Assembly: GCF_958979055.1 (NCBI RefSeq)
Contig: NC_084892.1
Coordinates: 3,985,501-4,049,500 of the forward strand
Direction of reading: 5' to 3'
DNA: 64,000 bases
Source: Alnus glutinosa
Taxonomy: Eukaryota > Streptophyta > Magnoliopsida > Fagales > Betulaceae
Under the pieces are notes generated by a model that was not told the origin of the DNA, did no database searches, and saw only the letters and a program-made list of their open reading frames with translations. The translations under genes were made by a program, and so were the position numbers. Below, piece after piece: positions 47,344-58,261 of this stretch. Numbering within the stretch: position 1 is the stretch's first letter; every line of letters begins with the position of its first letter.

Positions 47344-47416
47344 GACTCCATGGCCCAATGGATAAGGCGCTGGTCTACGAAACCAGAGATTCTGGGTTCG
47401 ATCCCCAATGGAGTCG
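47344..47416 (+). tRNA. tRNA-Arg (ACG anticodon)
   Basis: A 73-nt cloverleaf. Acceptor GACTCCA pairs with TGGAGTC. The anticodon stem CTGGT/ACCAG holds the loop CTACGAA, anticodon ACG (read as ICG on CGN Arg codons). The A box TGGCCCAATGG and B box GGTTCGATCCC fit pol III consensus, and TTTT at 47,434-47,437 can stop transcription. The outermost T-stem pair is C-A rather than C-G (CTGGG/CCCAA), a small departure from what I recall of plant tRNA-Arg(ACG). It is absent from the first duplication copy and followed by an A-tract, so it may be a retroposed or lost gene. It could still be functional. Confidence 0.9.
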
Positions 47417-48152
47417 AACTACTAAAGCATTCATTTTAATTGTTTAAAAAAAAAAAAAATCCGGCCAGATGCCTAACGCAAAGAGACGGGGTTGCTCTAG
47501 CTTCAACTCTGAAGCAGTGAAGTTTATCACGACTGTTATAAATTGTTGGGGAATCCACGTATAATAGCAATTGTAATATATCATTATAATTATGTACTCA
47601 TCAATTTCATGTTATATGCACCAAATTCCAAAAATAAGATTACTTTAGAAAATAATCAAGAAATACAAACTTATAAAGAAGCTGTGTGAATAATTAAAAA
47701 ATAATTGAAACATCTCCTCGTAATTTTTGTGGAATGTAATATGTATCATAATATTAATAGGCATGCCAGCTCAGTTATATACACGGATACACCCGCTGCA
47801 ATTATTCAATTTCATGGACAAAAGCTATTATTTATACAATTGCATTATTACTTTTTATTCTTAAAAAAAATTAATTAGTAATGCTCTACCGTAATAAAAT
47901 AGAGAAAATGATTGATTTTATTCTCTTGCATATATATAATATCCATCTTTGTATTTCATTCTCTTGCACGTTTCTAATTTATCTCGGTATAAGAGATGTG
48001 TAAATTTATTATTAAATCTATGAAATCACATGTGAGTTCCACAGATTTAATAGTAAATTTATTAAAGAGATGTGCCAAAAAATGACACCAAATACATCTC
48101 AAAAAATTAAGTGCCTATCTTTTTCATATTCCTCTAATTATATAGCTTATAA

Positions 48153-48584
48153 GAGCATTTTTAGTAGCCTCACCAAATTAGTTTTTTAGCTATTTTGGTG
48201 AGCCAATTTGATGAAAACTCTTACTAGTCAAATTAGACCAGGCATTTTCACTCAACAACCCACTCACCAAATTTTGTTTCAATTTCTCTCTCACATGATT
48301 AGCACACTTTTTTCCTTTTTTCTCTCATTTTCTTCTCTCATCTCCCATCTCTCACACGATAATGTCCTTATTTCATGGATATAAATGATTTTTTATAAAA
48401 ATATTATATAGAGAAAAAATAAAGAAATATGAAAAAATTATTATTTAAATAGAATAGTGAATATTGACTAGTTAAAATGGTGAGGCTGCTGGGGGAATTT
48501 TAATAAAGTGGCTCATCAGAATAGAAAAAAGTAATTTTTAGTTATTTTGGTGAGTAAAATTTGGTGAGGCTACTAGGAATGCTC
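48153..48584. mobile_element. Tourist-like MITE with TAA target duplication
   Basis: The ends GAGCATTTTTAGTAGCCTCA and, in reverse, GAGCATTCCTAGTAGCCTCA are flanked by TAA on both sides (48,150-48,152 and 48,585-48,587). Inner inverted words include AGCTATTTTGGTGAG. At 432 bp, with TAA duplication, it fits a PIF/Harbinger-derived Tourist element. It is not in the other duplication copy. Confidence 0.85.
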
Positions 48585-49580
48585 TAAGGTATATAAAGTT
48601 TCTAAAAAGTATGTTGTATTTTGTATTTTGAAAAATATTTGTGTTTTATTTTTAAAAATTGTTCTGAGTTCTATGTTTTAAAAAGTGAATTATTTGTTAA
48701 AATCTAATGTCATTTAAAAGATTGTTATACGACAACTATATGTACAATTAATTGAGATGTGTGACTTGTGAAAAAACAAAATCTAAGGGCTTTTGAATGT
48801 TTGTGTTTTTAAAACAGATTAAAGGCTTTTGAGAAGTTCAACAAACATAGCCTAGATTTTTTGATAAGCTTAAGTAAATTAAATCAAGTGAAGGCCTTTA
48901 TGTACTTTTTATCATTTTAACTTTTTAGGTTCTATTTTTTAACTTGATAAATTAGTGGCTTTAGCTATATAGGTCTCATTTCAAGTTGTACAGAAATTTT
49001 CTACAACTTAGGCGGTAGGAATTATTCGTACCCAATATTCAAAAAGTGACAAGTCATTTAAGAAAACATGTAAAAATACATGCTATTAAAAATAATATAT
49101 ATTTCTCTGACAATAAAAGACACATCACTTTTTTTCTTTTTTCTTTTTGGCTAAATTATAAGAACTCTTACTGCCCAATTTGTAAAACATTTTCTGTCCA
49201 TTTGACAAATATCTTCTAAACGTAAGTCTTGTAGAAGCCAATGGCTTGTTCTTAACTTCTTAGGAAACTGGCCAATTAATTAATGTCTTCAGTCTCCTTT
49301 TTAACTTATTATAATGGGAAACATAAAATAAACAAAAGTCTAGAAGCATTGCATAAGCATCGTTGAAAAACTCAAGAATCGTGGCTATATTTATGATTTG
49401 TTTATTTATTTACACGCATAACGAAAGTAACAAATAAAAATATGATAAAGTCGATCAGCAAATACAATCCGTATGCGTGAATACGCTAGAAGAATGATAA
49501 CATACACCAAAAAAAAAAAAAAATGAATAAAGAAAAAGAAAAAATAGTGCACTCAATCAAACATGGAGAAGGTCGGACGA

Positions 49581-50255
49581 TCAGAAATCGACGTCGCACT
49601 TGGTATTCTGAAAAACAACTGCGGAATTTCCAGTAGAACTCAGTGGAACTTTCAGGTCGCACTTAACCTTAGGCTTCAACCGGCCGATCCTCACCTTCCC
49701 TACCTTGAACCGGATCCGGAGATAGAGTTTCACGTCAACGGTGTAAACCCCGGCAGTCTTCTCCGCATTGAACTGCGAGAGCTCATCAGTCCCAAGCAAC
49801 ACCAAATGCTGCCCTTCAAACGCCGTGTTCAGATAGCTCGTAGTCTTGTGCCCTTGGTAAAACGGTGTCAAGCTTTCCGTATCGAACCGCTGGTCCTCGT
49901 AGTACGCCCTGGCCTCGATGGTGTCGTAATAGACTCCGATCTTTCTGTTGGGGTTTCTGACGGTGATGTTGACGGCAAGGTTGTACTGCAGAGTGTTGTT
50001 GCCGGTAAAAGTGAACTCCGTGAGCGAGGCGTCCGTGACGTAGAACTTGACGTTGGTGGGACGGAATATGAGCCAAAAGATGAGAGCAGCAAGGCCAATG
50101 ATGACAACAAGGGAGACTACGAGCTTCAAAAGGAAGCCAAAGAGGCAGCAGCAGCCACACCCCCGGCCACGGCCATGGCGGTGGTAGGTTTGGGTTGGTG
50201 GTGGGACTGCCGGGCCGTAGTAGGCACCGTTCAGGTTGGATTGTTTCTCAGCCAT
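49581..50255 (-). CDS. NDR1/HIN1-like (NHL) protein, LEA_2 domain
   Basis: 224 residues from the ATG at 50,255, with the same layout as the gene at 44,358: Gly/Cys-rich N-terminus, membrane segment at about 43-63, LEA_2 with RNPNRKIGVYYDTIEA. Changes relative to its twin include N-to-R and G-to-D in the segment after YYDTIEA, N-to-Y in DVKLYLRI and TG-to-IG near the C-terminus; none breaks the fold motifs. The frame is intact and the promoter is retained, so both copies are probably active. The 250-codon ORF on the opposite strand (49,563-50,315) has no family resemblance and is treated as a shadow. Confidence 0.95.
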   Translation of the reverse strand: MAEKQSNLNGAYYGPAVPPPTQTYHRHGRGRGCGCCCLFGFLLKLVVSLVVIIGLAALIFWLIFRPTNVKFYVTDASLTEFTFTGNNTLQYNLAVNITVRNPNRKIGVYYDTIEARAYYEDQRFDTESLTPFYQGHKTTSYLNTAFEGQHLVLLGTDELSQFNAEKTAGVYTVDVKLYLRIRFKVGKVRIGRLKPKVKCDLKVPLSSTGNSAVVFQNTKCDVDF

Positions 50256-50363
50256 GGTGAATTAAAAGAAAGCAAGAGAAAATGGGCTGTGGAATTCTAT
50301 TCTTCTATAATATGAGATGGAAGATCAGTATGGGAGATATGAAGGAGAAGGGTTTGATGCGTG

Positions 50364-50463
50364 TATTTATAGGGCTCGAGAATGGAGCAGGAAAGTCTCG
50401 TCAGCCGCGTTACATGGTTTTTTATGAGTTTACGGTACCGGCTGCATGAGAGCGTGACGTCGG
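50364..50463 (-). promoter_or_regulatory. NHL promoter (duplicate)
   Basis: The TATA box (50,364-50,372), CGCG box GCCGCGT (50,404-50,410) and CCGACGTCA (50,455-50,463 in reverse) are kept as in the twin promoter. Confidence 0.5.
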
Positions 50464-50844
50464 TTCAGGAATCAGCATCAACGCGTTTGCTTTTGGAAGA
50501 TTGAAATGGCGGCGTTTCCTGTTCTCTTCCTACGAAATGTTGTGTGTGAATTGTGAAATTAGGAAGATTCCTCAGAACTCTTTTTGATGCGCTGTACGCG
50601 TAGCATATCACTTTGGACCATGTCAATTACTTTAATACTCTTGCCCTTCTTGAATTAATTTAATGCTTTTTAATTCAGTTTTTTAATACATAATCCAATA
50701 TTTTTAACTCTTAAACCAGATCATGAGCGACGGACTTTAATTTAAATAAAATAAAATAAAATAAGACAAACTTCTACCTCAAGGGATTTACAAAATTAAT
50801 TTATTTAGAAATTTTTTTCTTTCCTCTCTTCCATTATTTAATTT

Positions 50845-51021
50845 GAGGAATGCTAGAATTCTTTTTGTGTTCTTCTGGTATCCATCTAAAAGGACATAAA
50901 TGTAATAAAAAAAATTACATCTATGTCACTCAGATAGATATAGATGTAATTTTTTTTTATTATATTTATGTCATTTTAGATGAACAGCATAAGAACGGTA
51001 GAAAGAATTTCAGCATCCTTC
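50845..51021. mobile_element. Mutator-like MITE with 9-bp target duplication
   Basis: A 177-bp palindromic element with ends GAGGAATGCTAGAATTCTTT and, in reverse, GAAGGATGCTGAAATTCTTT. A perfect 9-bp direct repeat ATTTAATTT flanks it (50,836-50,844 and 51,022-51,030). The inner arms contain GGACATAAATGTAATAAAAA. The 9-bp duplication assigns it to the Mutator group, and the shared GAGGAATGC ends link the elements at 5,161 and 6,373 to the same group. Confidence 0.88.
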
Positions 51022-51030
51022 ATTTAATTT

Positions 51031-51784
51031 AACTAAAACCATATATGTATGTCTAGGCCTTTTGCATCCCAGTATTTTATATTTTTATGCGTGGATAATT
51101 TACGAGAATTTATTAAATTTCGTTCAAAAATATTTATTTACTATATATATGATAATGGGATGTGCCTAATTCCATCTATATGTAATATTTCTCTTTCTTT
51201 ATTTACTATATATATATATATAAATAAAAAGAAATAAAACTCCAGGATGTGATGTGGGTCGATAGAAAAATGATTTTGAACAGGCCTTTTGCAGATAGAT
51301 ATGCACATACATTTTCCAATGGGCGATTGTTGATTAGTCGTTGGTAGGAATCACCCGTGTGCTCGAGTTGAATTCAGCAATATTAATGTGTGCTATTCTA
51401 AGAGATAAGTCTTACACGCACGTAATGCGATATTGACTGCTATTAATTGATCAGTAATTTTCTATGAATTTGATCGATCCGTTATACACTATTGCACATA
51501 AGACGGTGTGTAACTCTACGGATTTAATTTTCAAAAAAAAAAAAAAAAAAAAACTCTACGGATTTAATAGGATTAATGTTCCATAAAATCGCTTTAATTG
51601 ACAGGTAAATTTATTTCCCACATTATTGGGTGATGTTCAAATCTCCTGAATTATCTAAACTACTAGTCCACTAGTGTGAAGTGATCTTAAGGGTACATTT
51701 TCATTGTATTTAATTATTTAGATCTTTATTACATTAGATGGTATTTATAGAGAATTTAAAGTAAATAAGAAAAGGTAGGTAATT
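51031..51784. other. Noncoding
   Basis: AT-rich; no gene. A 20-base A-tract sits at about 51,533-51,552, flanked by a CTCTACGGATTTAAT direct repeat. Confidence 0.4.
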
Positions 51785-54700
51785 TACGTCAATTGATGGA
51801 AATGGACGATCTTCGGTGGAAACAGCGGGCCAAGCGTTGTTGGTGCAAGCATGGAGATAGAAACACTAAATAATTTCATGCTTGGGCCAATCAACGAAGA
51901 CGAAAAAATCAAATTGAAACAGTGATGAATCAAGAGGCAGCGTAATCGGTTGTCCCAGCAACAGGATATTGGAGAAGCTTAATTTTATTGACTATTTCCA
52001 AAAGCTTTTTTCTACTGCTAGACATGTGGGAGTGGATGAGTGTCTAGCTGGTGTTGTTCCCCGAGTGACAAATGAGATGAACATAATGTTGACCGGAGCT
52101 TTCTCTCTTGAGGAGGTTAATGTAGCTTTATCTTAGATGCAGCCTTTGAAGGCCCTGGGACCTCATGGTTACAGGGTTTATTTCTATCAGAAGCATTGGG
52201 AGATAGTGGGTGGCGAGGTAAAATTGGTTGTTTTGGATTTTCTTAATAATGGTATTATGAACCTCTTATTAACTCTACGTACATTGTTTTAATTCCAAAA
52301 AAGTCTTTTGCTACTACTGTGTGTGGTTTTCGGCCTATAAGCCTATGTAATGTATTGTACAAATTGATAGCAAATGTTTTAGCCAAAAGGTTAAAATTGG
52401 TCTTGCCCTCCATTATATCACAACACCAGAGTGCTTTTTGTCTTGGGTCGACTTATTACTGACATTCTAGTGGCGTACGAGACTCTCCATTTGATGGATT
52501 CTAGAATGAGGGGGAAGAAGGGATTTATGACTATCAAACTTGATATGAGTAAGGCTTATGATCGGGTGGAATTAAATTTTTTTAGAGGAGATGATGCCGA
52601 AATTGGGTTTTTTCGGAGAGGTGGATTGATATTATTATGAAATGTGTTAGCTCAGTCTCCTATTCAGTTCTTATTAATGGTAGTCCTTTAAAAAGGGTGA
52701 CTCTCACAAGAGGTCTCAAACAAGGGGACCCCTTATCCCTGTATCTATTTCTTCTTTGTGTGGAGAGTTTGAGTTCTTTGTTGCAGAGGGTTGAAAGGGA
52801 TGGAAGGGTAACGAGAGTTCTTATTTCCGCTGGAGGGTTCTATTTGACTCACATTTTCTTTGCAATGACAATCTTCTCTTTTATCGAGCAAACTTTACAT
52901 AATGGGGGAATGTGCTACAGATGTTGCATACCTACGAGCTAGCTTCGAGCAAAAGTTAAATAATGAGAAGACTTCCATTTTCTTCAACATAAATACTAGG
53001 AGGGAATTCAAAAACCATATTTGCTCATCTGTGGGAATACAATGCTACTTGTTTTGAGAAGTATAAGGGCCTCCCGGCTCTCGTAGGCAGATAAAAAATG
53101 CAAACTTTTGCAAGGATAAAAAGTAGAGTGCAACACAAGCTGGATGGGTGGAAGGAGAAGTTTTTATCCCAGACAAGGAGAGAGATTCTTATTAAAGCAG
53201 TTGTTCAGGCTATCCCTACTTATAGCATGGAGGTATTCTTATTACCCAATGCTTTATGTAACAAGCTCAACTCGTTGATGAACAGGTTTTGGTGGAGCCA
53301 CCAAAAGGGGGGTTCGGGTATTTCATGGATGAATTGGGCTAAGTTGAGCTTATCCAAAGATATTGTAGGATTGGGTTTTCGGGATTTGGAAATCTTTATT
53401 CTCACTATGCTTTCTAAATAGGGATGGAGATTATTCCAAAATCCCGATTCTTTGGCGGCTCAGATTTTGAAGGAAAAATATTTCCATGCGAGTGATTTTC
53501 TTCATGCAAATTTAGGGCGGCGCCCCTCGTTTGCACGACAGAGCATCATCAAAGCTAGGGCGGTTTTAGAAGAGCGGCTTGTTTGGATAGTGGGTAATGG
53601 AGAGAATACAAGGATTTAGGGAGACAAATGGCTTATTTTCACCTCTTCCCATCTGATTTGTTCACCCGTGAAGGAGCTGGAGCCGGATGCAAAGGCTAGT
53701 AATATTATTGACCAGAATTCAGGTTGGTAGAATTTTAATTTGATATGATAGGGTTTTGAGTCGGTTGAGGCAGAGTGCATTTGTGCAATGGCTTTGAGTC
53801 TCCTTTGAAATCCCAATTGGCTAGTTTGGAGTGGCACGAAGAACGGGCTTTTTAATTTTCGGTTAAGAGGGCCTACCATTTAGAGCTACAATGGAGGGCC
53901 AAGATCACAGGTGAGAGCTCTTCTATTATGGAGGACCAGGAGATATAGAGGAAATTATGGGCATTGAAATTGTCTAGGGTGACAAAGAATTTTCTGTGGA
54001 AAATATGCCATAACCTGCTCCTAACTAAAGAGAGGTTGTTCCATAAAAATATTGTTTCTGACCCTCTTTGTCCCTTTTGCCTTTCAAAAGCCGAAACTAG
54101 TTGCCAAATCTTGTGTTATTGCCTTTCTTCTTTGGCCGTGTGGCAGGACTGTAGCAGTGTGTACATGAATTGTCAATTACAGGTTGTGAAGGGAGACGCA
54201 ATGTGAGGATTTTGTTGAAAAAATTACATGAAGAAGAGCTCAAAGAAGTCTTCATAGTGGCTCATCTTATGTGGATGAGAAGAAACTCCTTTATTTTTGA
54301 AGGGGATTTTCTTTCTCCCTAACAGGTGGCTTCCAATGCAAGGTTTGATGTTGGACAATTTCAAATGGGCAAACAATGACCAAACTGAGGCTGAAAGGCC
54401 AGAAGGGGGGCAGGTAAAAATTAATTGGGACGCATCTCTAGACCTTTTACAAAAAAGAATGGGAGTGGGGGTGGTTGTGCGAGATGAGGACAGCTTTGTG
54501 GTAGCAGCAATGGCCAAGACCATTCCTTTCATTACGGACCCAACTGTTGCAGAAGCAGTGGCTGTGTGGCAGGCAATACAATTTTGTGGAGAGTTGGGGT
54601 TTTAGAGAGCAGTCTTTGAAGGTATTCTTTGATTGTCATTTCAACTTTGTAACAAGATTCCTCTTGTATTGGCTGGGCTGCGGGCAATTGTTGGATGATA

Positions 54701-54920
54701 GCAAGACTAAGCTTAATAATTTTCCTTTTCATGATGTGCAGCATATTCAATGGGACATCAACACAACGGCCCATCAAATGACCAAGGTAGTTTTATCATA
54801 GTGTTTAGATCAAGTCTGGATAGAGCAGTGTTCATTCTTTTATTTGAAGTATTGTACTTGATTAATGACATCTATTATCATTTCTTTCAAAAAAAAAAAA
54901 AAAGAAAAAAAAAGAAAAAG
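51785..54920 (+). mobile_element. LINE (plant L1-type), 5'-truncated and degenerate
   Basis: A non-LTR retrotransposon. From the left: the region before the RT domain (DDLRWKQRAKRCWCKHGDRN at about 51,800), RT motifs FMTIKLDMSKAYDRVE (about 52,530) and TRGLKQGDPLS (about 52,705), a zinc-finger RT-associated region with LWKICHNLLLTKERL and CPFCLSKAE (about 53,990-54,100), and an RNase H-type tail with INWDAS, GVVVRDE and AEAVAVWQAIQF (about 54,420-54,600). A 3' poly(A)-like tract closes it (about 54,889-54,920). The endonuclease domain is absent (5' truncation). Stops and shifts break the frame, including a single-base loss in the first Asp codon of the catalytic FADD motif at about 52,864. 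It is inactive. Confidence 0.9.
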
Positions 54921-57066
54921 GTGCATAGGTCAGCAAACATCGATCATGTTGCACAATCTCATCCAATCGGCTTCGTAATGTCCATCTACTTTCAAGTTCT
55001 ATATTTTCTTATCTCACAATATCCCCATTTTATCAAAGGAAACTGTTTGAGGTACGTATTACACTTTTTATTACAATTTCACATGGCAGTACACAATTTA
55101 TGAAACTGATTGTTACTTGGACTCGGGCGGAGGGATGGGGTCGAGAGGGGTCAAACGACTCTCCCTTCAACCCCCAAAAATTACTCTTAGCCCTGTAGAA
55201 AATCTTCTAAAATGTACTAGTTGTCCACCCTTAGCTACTCATCAGGGACAATTGACATTATCCTCAACCATTCTACCACCCACTCATAAGCAAACGATTG
55301 TAGCAGCAAAGTCTTGATTATTTTTTTTTCTGCACAGTTTCAGCTTTCAGGCTTTTAGGCTTTTAGGTTAGACGAGAGAAGAAAATGACCCTTTATTATT
55401 TCTTTAAAACGCGTCATTTCAATAAGTTTTGTTGTTAGACCGTTAATTAACCACACGATCATTTAACTCCGAACACATCGTTTATCCCTTTGTTTTTTAA
55501 CGCTTTAAGGCAGCGTGAGACTCCAAAGTCCAAACGCATCGTTTAAACAAGGTGCTATATTTCAACGCGTCACTTTTCTTTTTTTTCTTTCTTTGTATTA
55601 ACTATTAAGTAATGGCGTCAGACTTGATTTTGTTTGAAAGTCACCAAACCGACTTAAAATATTTTATATATATATGTGCCATGTTGATCTATTTAAGGGG
55701 CCGACGAAAAAAGAAAATCTAAAGTATATATTTCAACTATTTTCTTTTTCTAATTGTATATATTTCAACTATTGAGTTGTGAAATGTGATTCTGCCAAAT
55801 TCTTCTTATGGTAGTTTTTTAAGTCTCCTTTTTTCTGTTTTTTTTTCAAGCCATTCAACAATTTGGATTAATTGCTTAGCTATTTGTTTTGAGACAGTGA
55901 GAAGTTTACATTAAAAAGACTGTTCAGAATAGAGCAAAAATTCAACTCTTTTTTTTGACAATTTCTCCATCTTGAAAAATTTCAGATACATAATCAGATT
56001 TTTACATGGATTAATGATTAAGCTTTTATATTTTGATTGTTGTTTTAAATTAATTATTTATGAATATATATAATTTTTGTCACATATTTAAATTGTATGA
56101 AATATGTAATTGTACTTACGTGATGTTATGGAGAACCACTTTGATTCGATTCTATTAAGCTCCAAAATAACAAATTCTAAATAAGCTCATGCCGAGATAG
56201 ATATGACAAATTTATAAGTAGATTCTTGTTTAAATTTTAAACAATAATTAAATTTTGTTTAATTGTTTATTTATTTTGTTAGATATAACTTTAATATCTT
56301 TAAATAATTTTTCTTCAACTTTATGTTATAATCATAATCCCTCTAAAACAAAAATTCTATCTCCGTCACTGCCTGGACTATTACGTGTTATATTACGTGT
56401 TTAGTTCATAATTTTAGAAGGTTGATGAGGAACTCGTGCAATGATATTGTCAATTGCATATGTAATGGGAAGCTCCATTGGGACCGGATCCGGGCCCCAA
56501 AAGTCAATACATCGCCATAATTCCTTGATTATTTCACTATCAAGCCTAAAACCAGAATTTCCCACATGCGGCTTAAGACACGTGGCGCTACACAGATGAT
56601 TCCATTTTTTCAAAGGGCCGCCGGATTTCCTTGTTCACAATACTTTTCACCTACGACGATTTTCACCATTTTTTTTTTCCTAAATTAATAACAATATTTA
56701 TCTGTTTAAATAAATAGTCGGGCGGTCCAAATTTATTTTGACGTGTCAGTCTTATATGGATTCAATTGACAAGATTACAGCAACAACACGTTTCTGACAC
56801 TTTGATCGCGAATTGATGATTTGTTCACCTGCTATCTATGCTTATTGAGCGTCAACGAGTCAACGACAAGACTTTTCTTCCAAATTGTTACGCGTCTTTT
56901 GAAACGTGAGACAAACACCAATTGAGTTCATAGAGAAGGAAAAAAACCACCGAATTCTATATTTTATTTATTTACCAATGAAAAACTGACAAATAAACTC
57001 AATGACAAAAACATATGCCCAAAAAAAATATATTAAAGACAAAGGTATGGTAATATCGTAGAAATA

Positions 57067-57097
<31 letters not shown>

Positions 57098-57117
57098 TAA
57101 GAGGCGTGCTGTGATGA
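54921..57117. other. Noncoding between LINE and fourth NHL gene
   Basis: No recognised gene. Short ORFs such as 55,117-55,317 (+) and 56,401-56,613 (-) have no family features. An AAT microsatellite lies at about 57,065-57,095, just past the 3' end of the NHL gene. Confidence 0.45.
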
Positions 57118-57819
57118 TCAGAGATCCAAACTGCATTTGGTAGTCTCAAAGCTACTTGCATTAGAGGTTAAAGGAACCTTTAACCCACACTTGATCTTGG
57201 GCTTGAACTTCCCAATCTTGATCCAACCAACCTTCGCCCTGATTTTAAGATTCAGCTTCAAATCAATACTGTAGATCCCATCACTCGTCGCCGAATTAAA
57301 ATTGGAGAGCTCGTCAGTTCCCAGAACCACCACATGCTGGCTGTCGAACGCGGTGCTCAATACAGTCGTGTTCTTGTGCCCTTGGTAGAACGGCGTCAAA
57401 TCCACCGTGCCAAATCTCTGGCCTTCGTAGTAACCGTTGGCTTGGATGGTGTCGTAGTATATGCCAATCCTCTTGTTGGGGTTTCTGACGGTGAGGTTGA
57501 GCGCCATGTTGTACTGGAGCGTGTTGGTGGTGGTGGTGAAACTGAACTGCGTGAGAGACGCGTCGGTGACGTGGAACTTGAGGTTGTTGGGGCGGAGGAT
57601 GAGCCAGACGATTAGGGCGGCGAGGCCAACGATTACGAGGATAGTGAAGACGATTTTGAAAATGAGGCCGAAAATGCAATCGCAGAGGCAGCCGAAAAGG
57701 CACCCAAAGCAGCCGCAGCAACCACTGCCGCGGCCGTGGCCGTGGCGGTGGTAGGATTTTCGCGTCGGTGGGATTGAGGGGCCGTAGTAGGCACCATTCA
57801 GGGATTGTTTGTCTGCCAT
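57118..57819 (-). CDS. NDR1/HIN1-like (NHL) protein, LEA_2 domain
   Basis: 233 residues from the ATG at 57,819. N-terminus SLNGAYYGPSIPPTRKSYHR, then an unusually long Gly/Cys stretch (nine Cys between about residues 34 and 48), a membrane segment at about 54-75 (KIVFTILVIVGLAALIVWLI), then LEA_2 with RNPNKRIGIYYDTIQA and LTPFYQGHKNTT. Family and role are as for the other three. It is set apart by about 6.9 kb and a LINE, and differs more from the 44/49-kb pair than they do from each other, so it is an older tandem copy. The extra cysteines may be acylation sites; that is inference. Confidence 0.95.
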   Translation of the reverse strand: MADKQSLNGAYYGPSIPPTRKSYHRHGHGRGSGCCGCFGCLFGCLCDCIFGLIFKIVFTILVIVGLAALIVWLILRPNNLKFHVTDASLTQFSFTTTTNTLQYNMALNLTVRNPNKRIGIYYDTIQANGYYEGQRFGTVDLTPFYQGHKNTTVLSTAFDSQHVVVLGTDELSNFNSATSDGIYSIDLKLNLKIRAKVGWIKIGKFKPKIKCGLKVPLTSNASSFETTKCSLDL

Positions 57820-57882
57820 GTCTGATTGCTGATGAACAGAGGGAAAATGGAAGTAGTGTATATCTGATCTAGAAAGAGTAGG

Positions 57883-57970
57883 CTTTATAGAGTTTACACA
57901 TCGCCGCGTGGATATATAATGGAGTTGGAATTGGAGATATTTATTTGCCGAGGAATTGACAAGCCGCGGT
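57883..57970 (-). promoter_or_regulatory. NHL promoter (TATA, GCCGCG)
   Basis: CTATAAAGCC in reverse (57,883-57,890), about 65 bp above the ATG, with GCCGCGT (57,903-57,909) and GCCGCGG (57,963-57,969) behind it. Confidence 0.45.
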
Positions 57971-58261
57971 GTGTGGCTTAGGTAGGCTTTATTTTAATTT
58001 TTAACGCGCTTGCTTCGAAGGAAAAACTCTGTCCCATCTGGGGTGTGTTCTATGTGAACCGATCAGCTTCCGAATCCTTTGACTTCCGAATCCTTTCCTA
58101 CTCCAATTAGGCAAGAGTTTTCATGAACGTGCCTTTTTCCTCTATTAATGCTGATCTAATCCATACTTCTTTTTCAACTTGTAAGCTTAACTTTCTTTAT
58201 TTTCTTTTCCAACCAAGCACTGTTTCCGAAATTTTTTTTAAAAAAAATTACCTTTAGGTTG

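Larger units (their letters stand above)
46805..50712. repeat. NHL segmental duplication, second copy
   Basis: The partner of 41,855-45,500. It is longer because of a tRNA-Arg insert with A-tract (about 47,330-47,463) and about 660 bp around 48,097-48,760 that include a Tourist-like MITE. Confidence 0.92.

Noticed and set aside
49563-50315. 250-codon ORF on the plus strand, antisense to an NHL gene
   Set aside because: It mirrors the GC-rich third positions of the NHL gene, resembles no family, and its counterpart in the twin copy (44,583-45,056) is shorter and ends differently.
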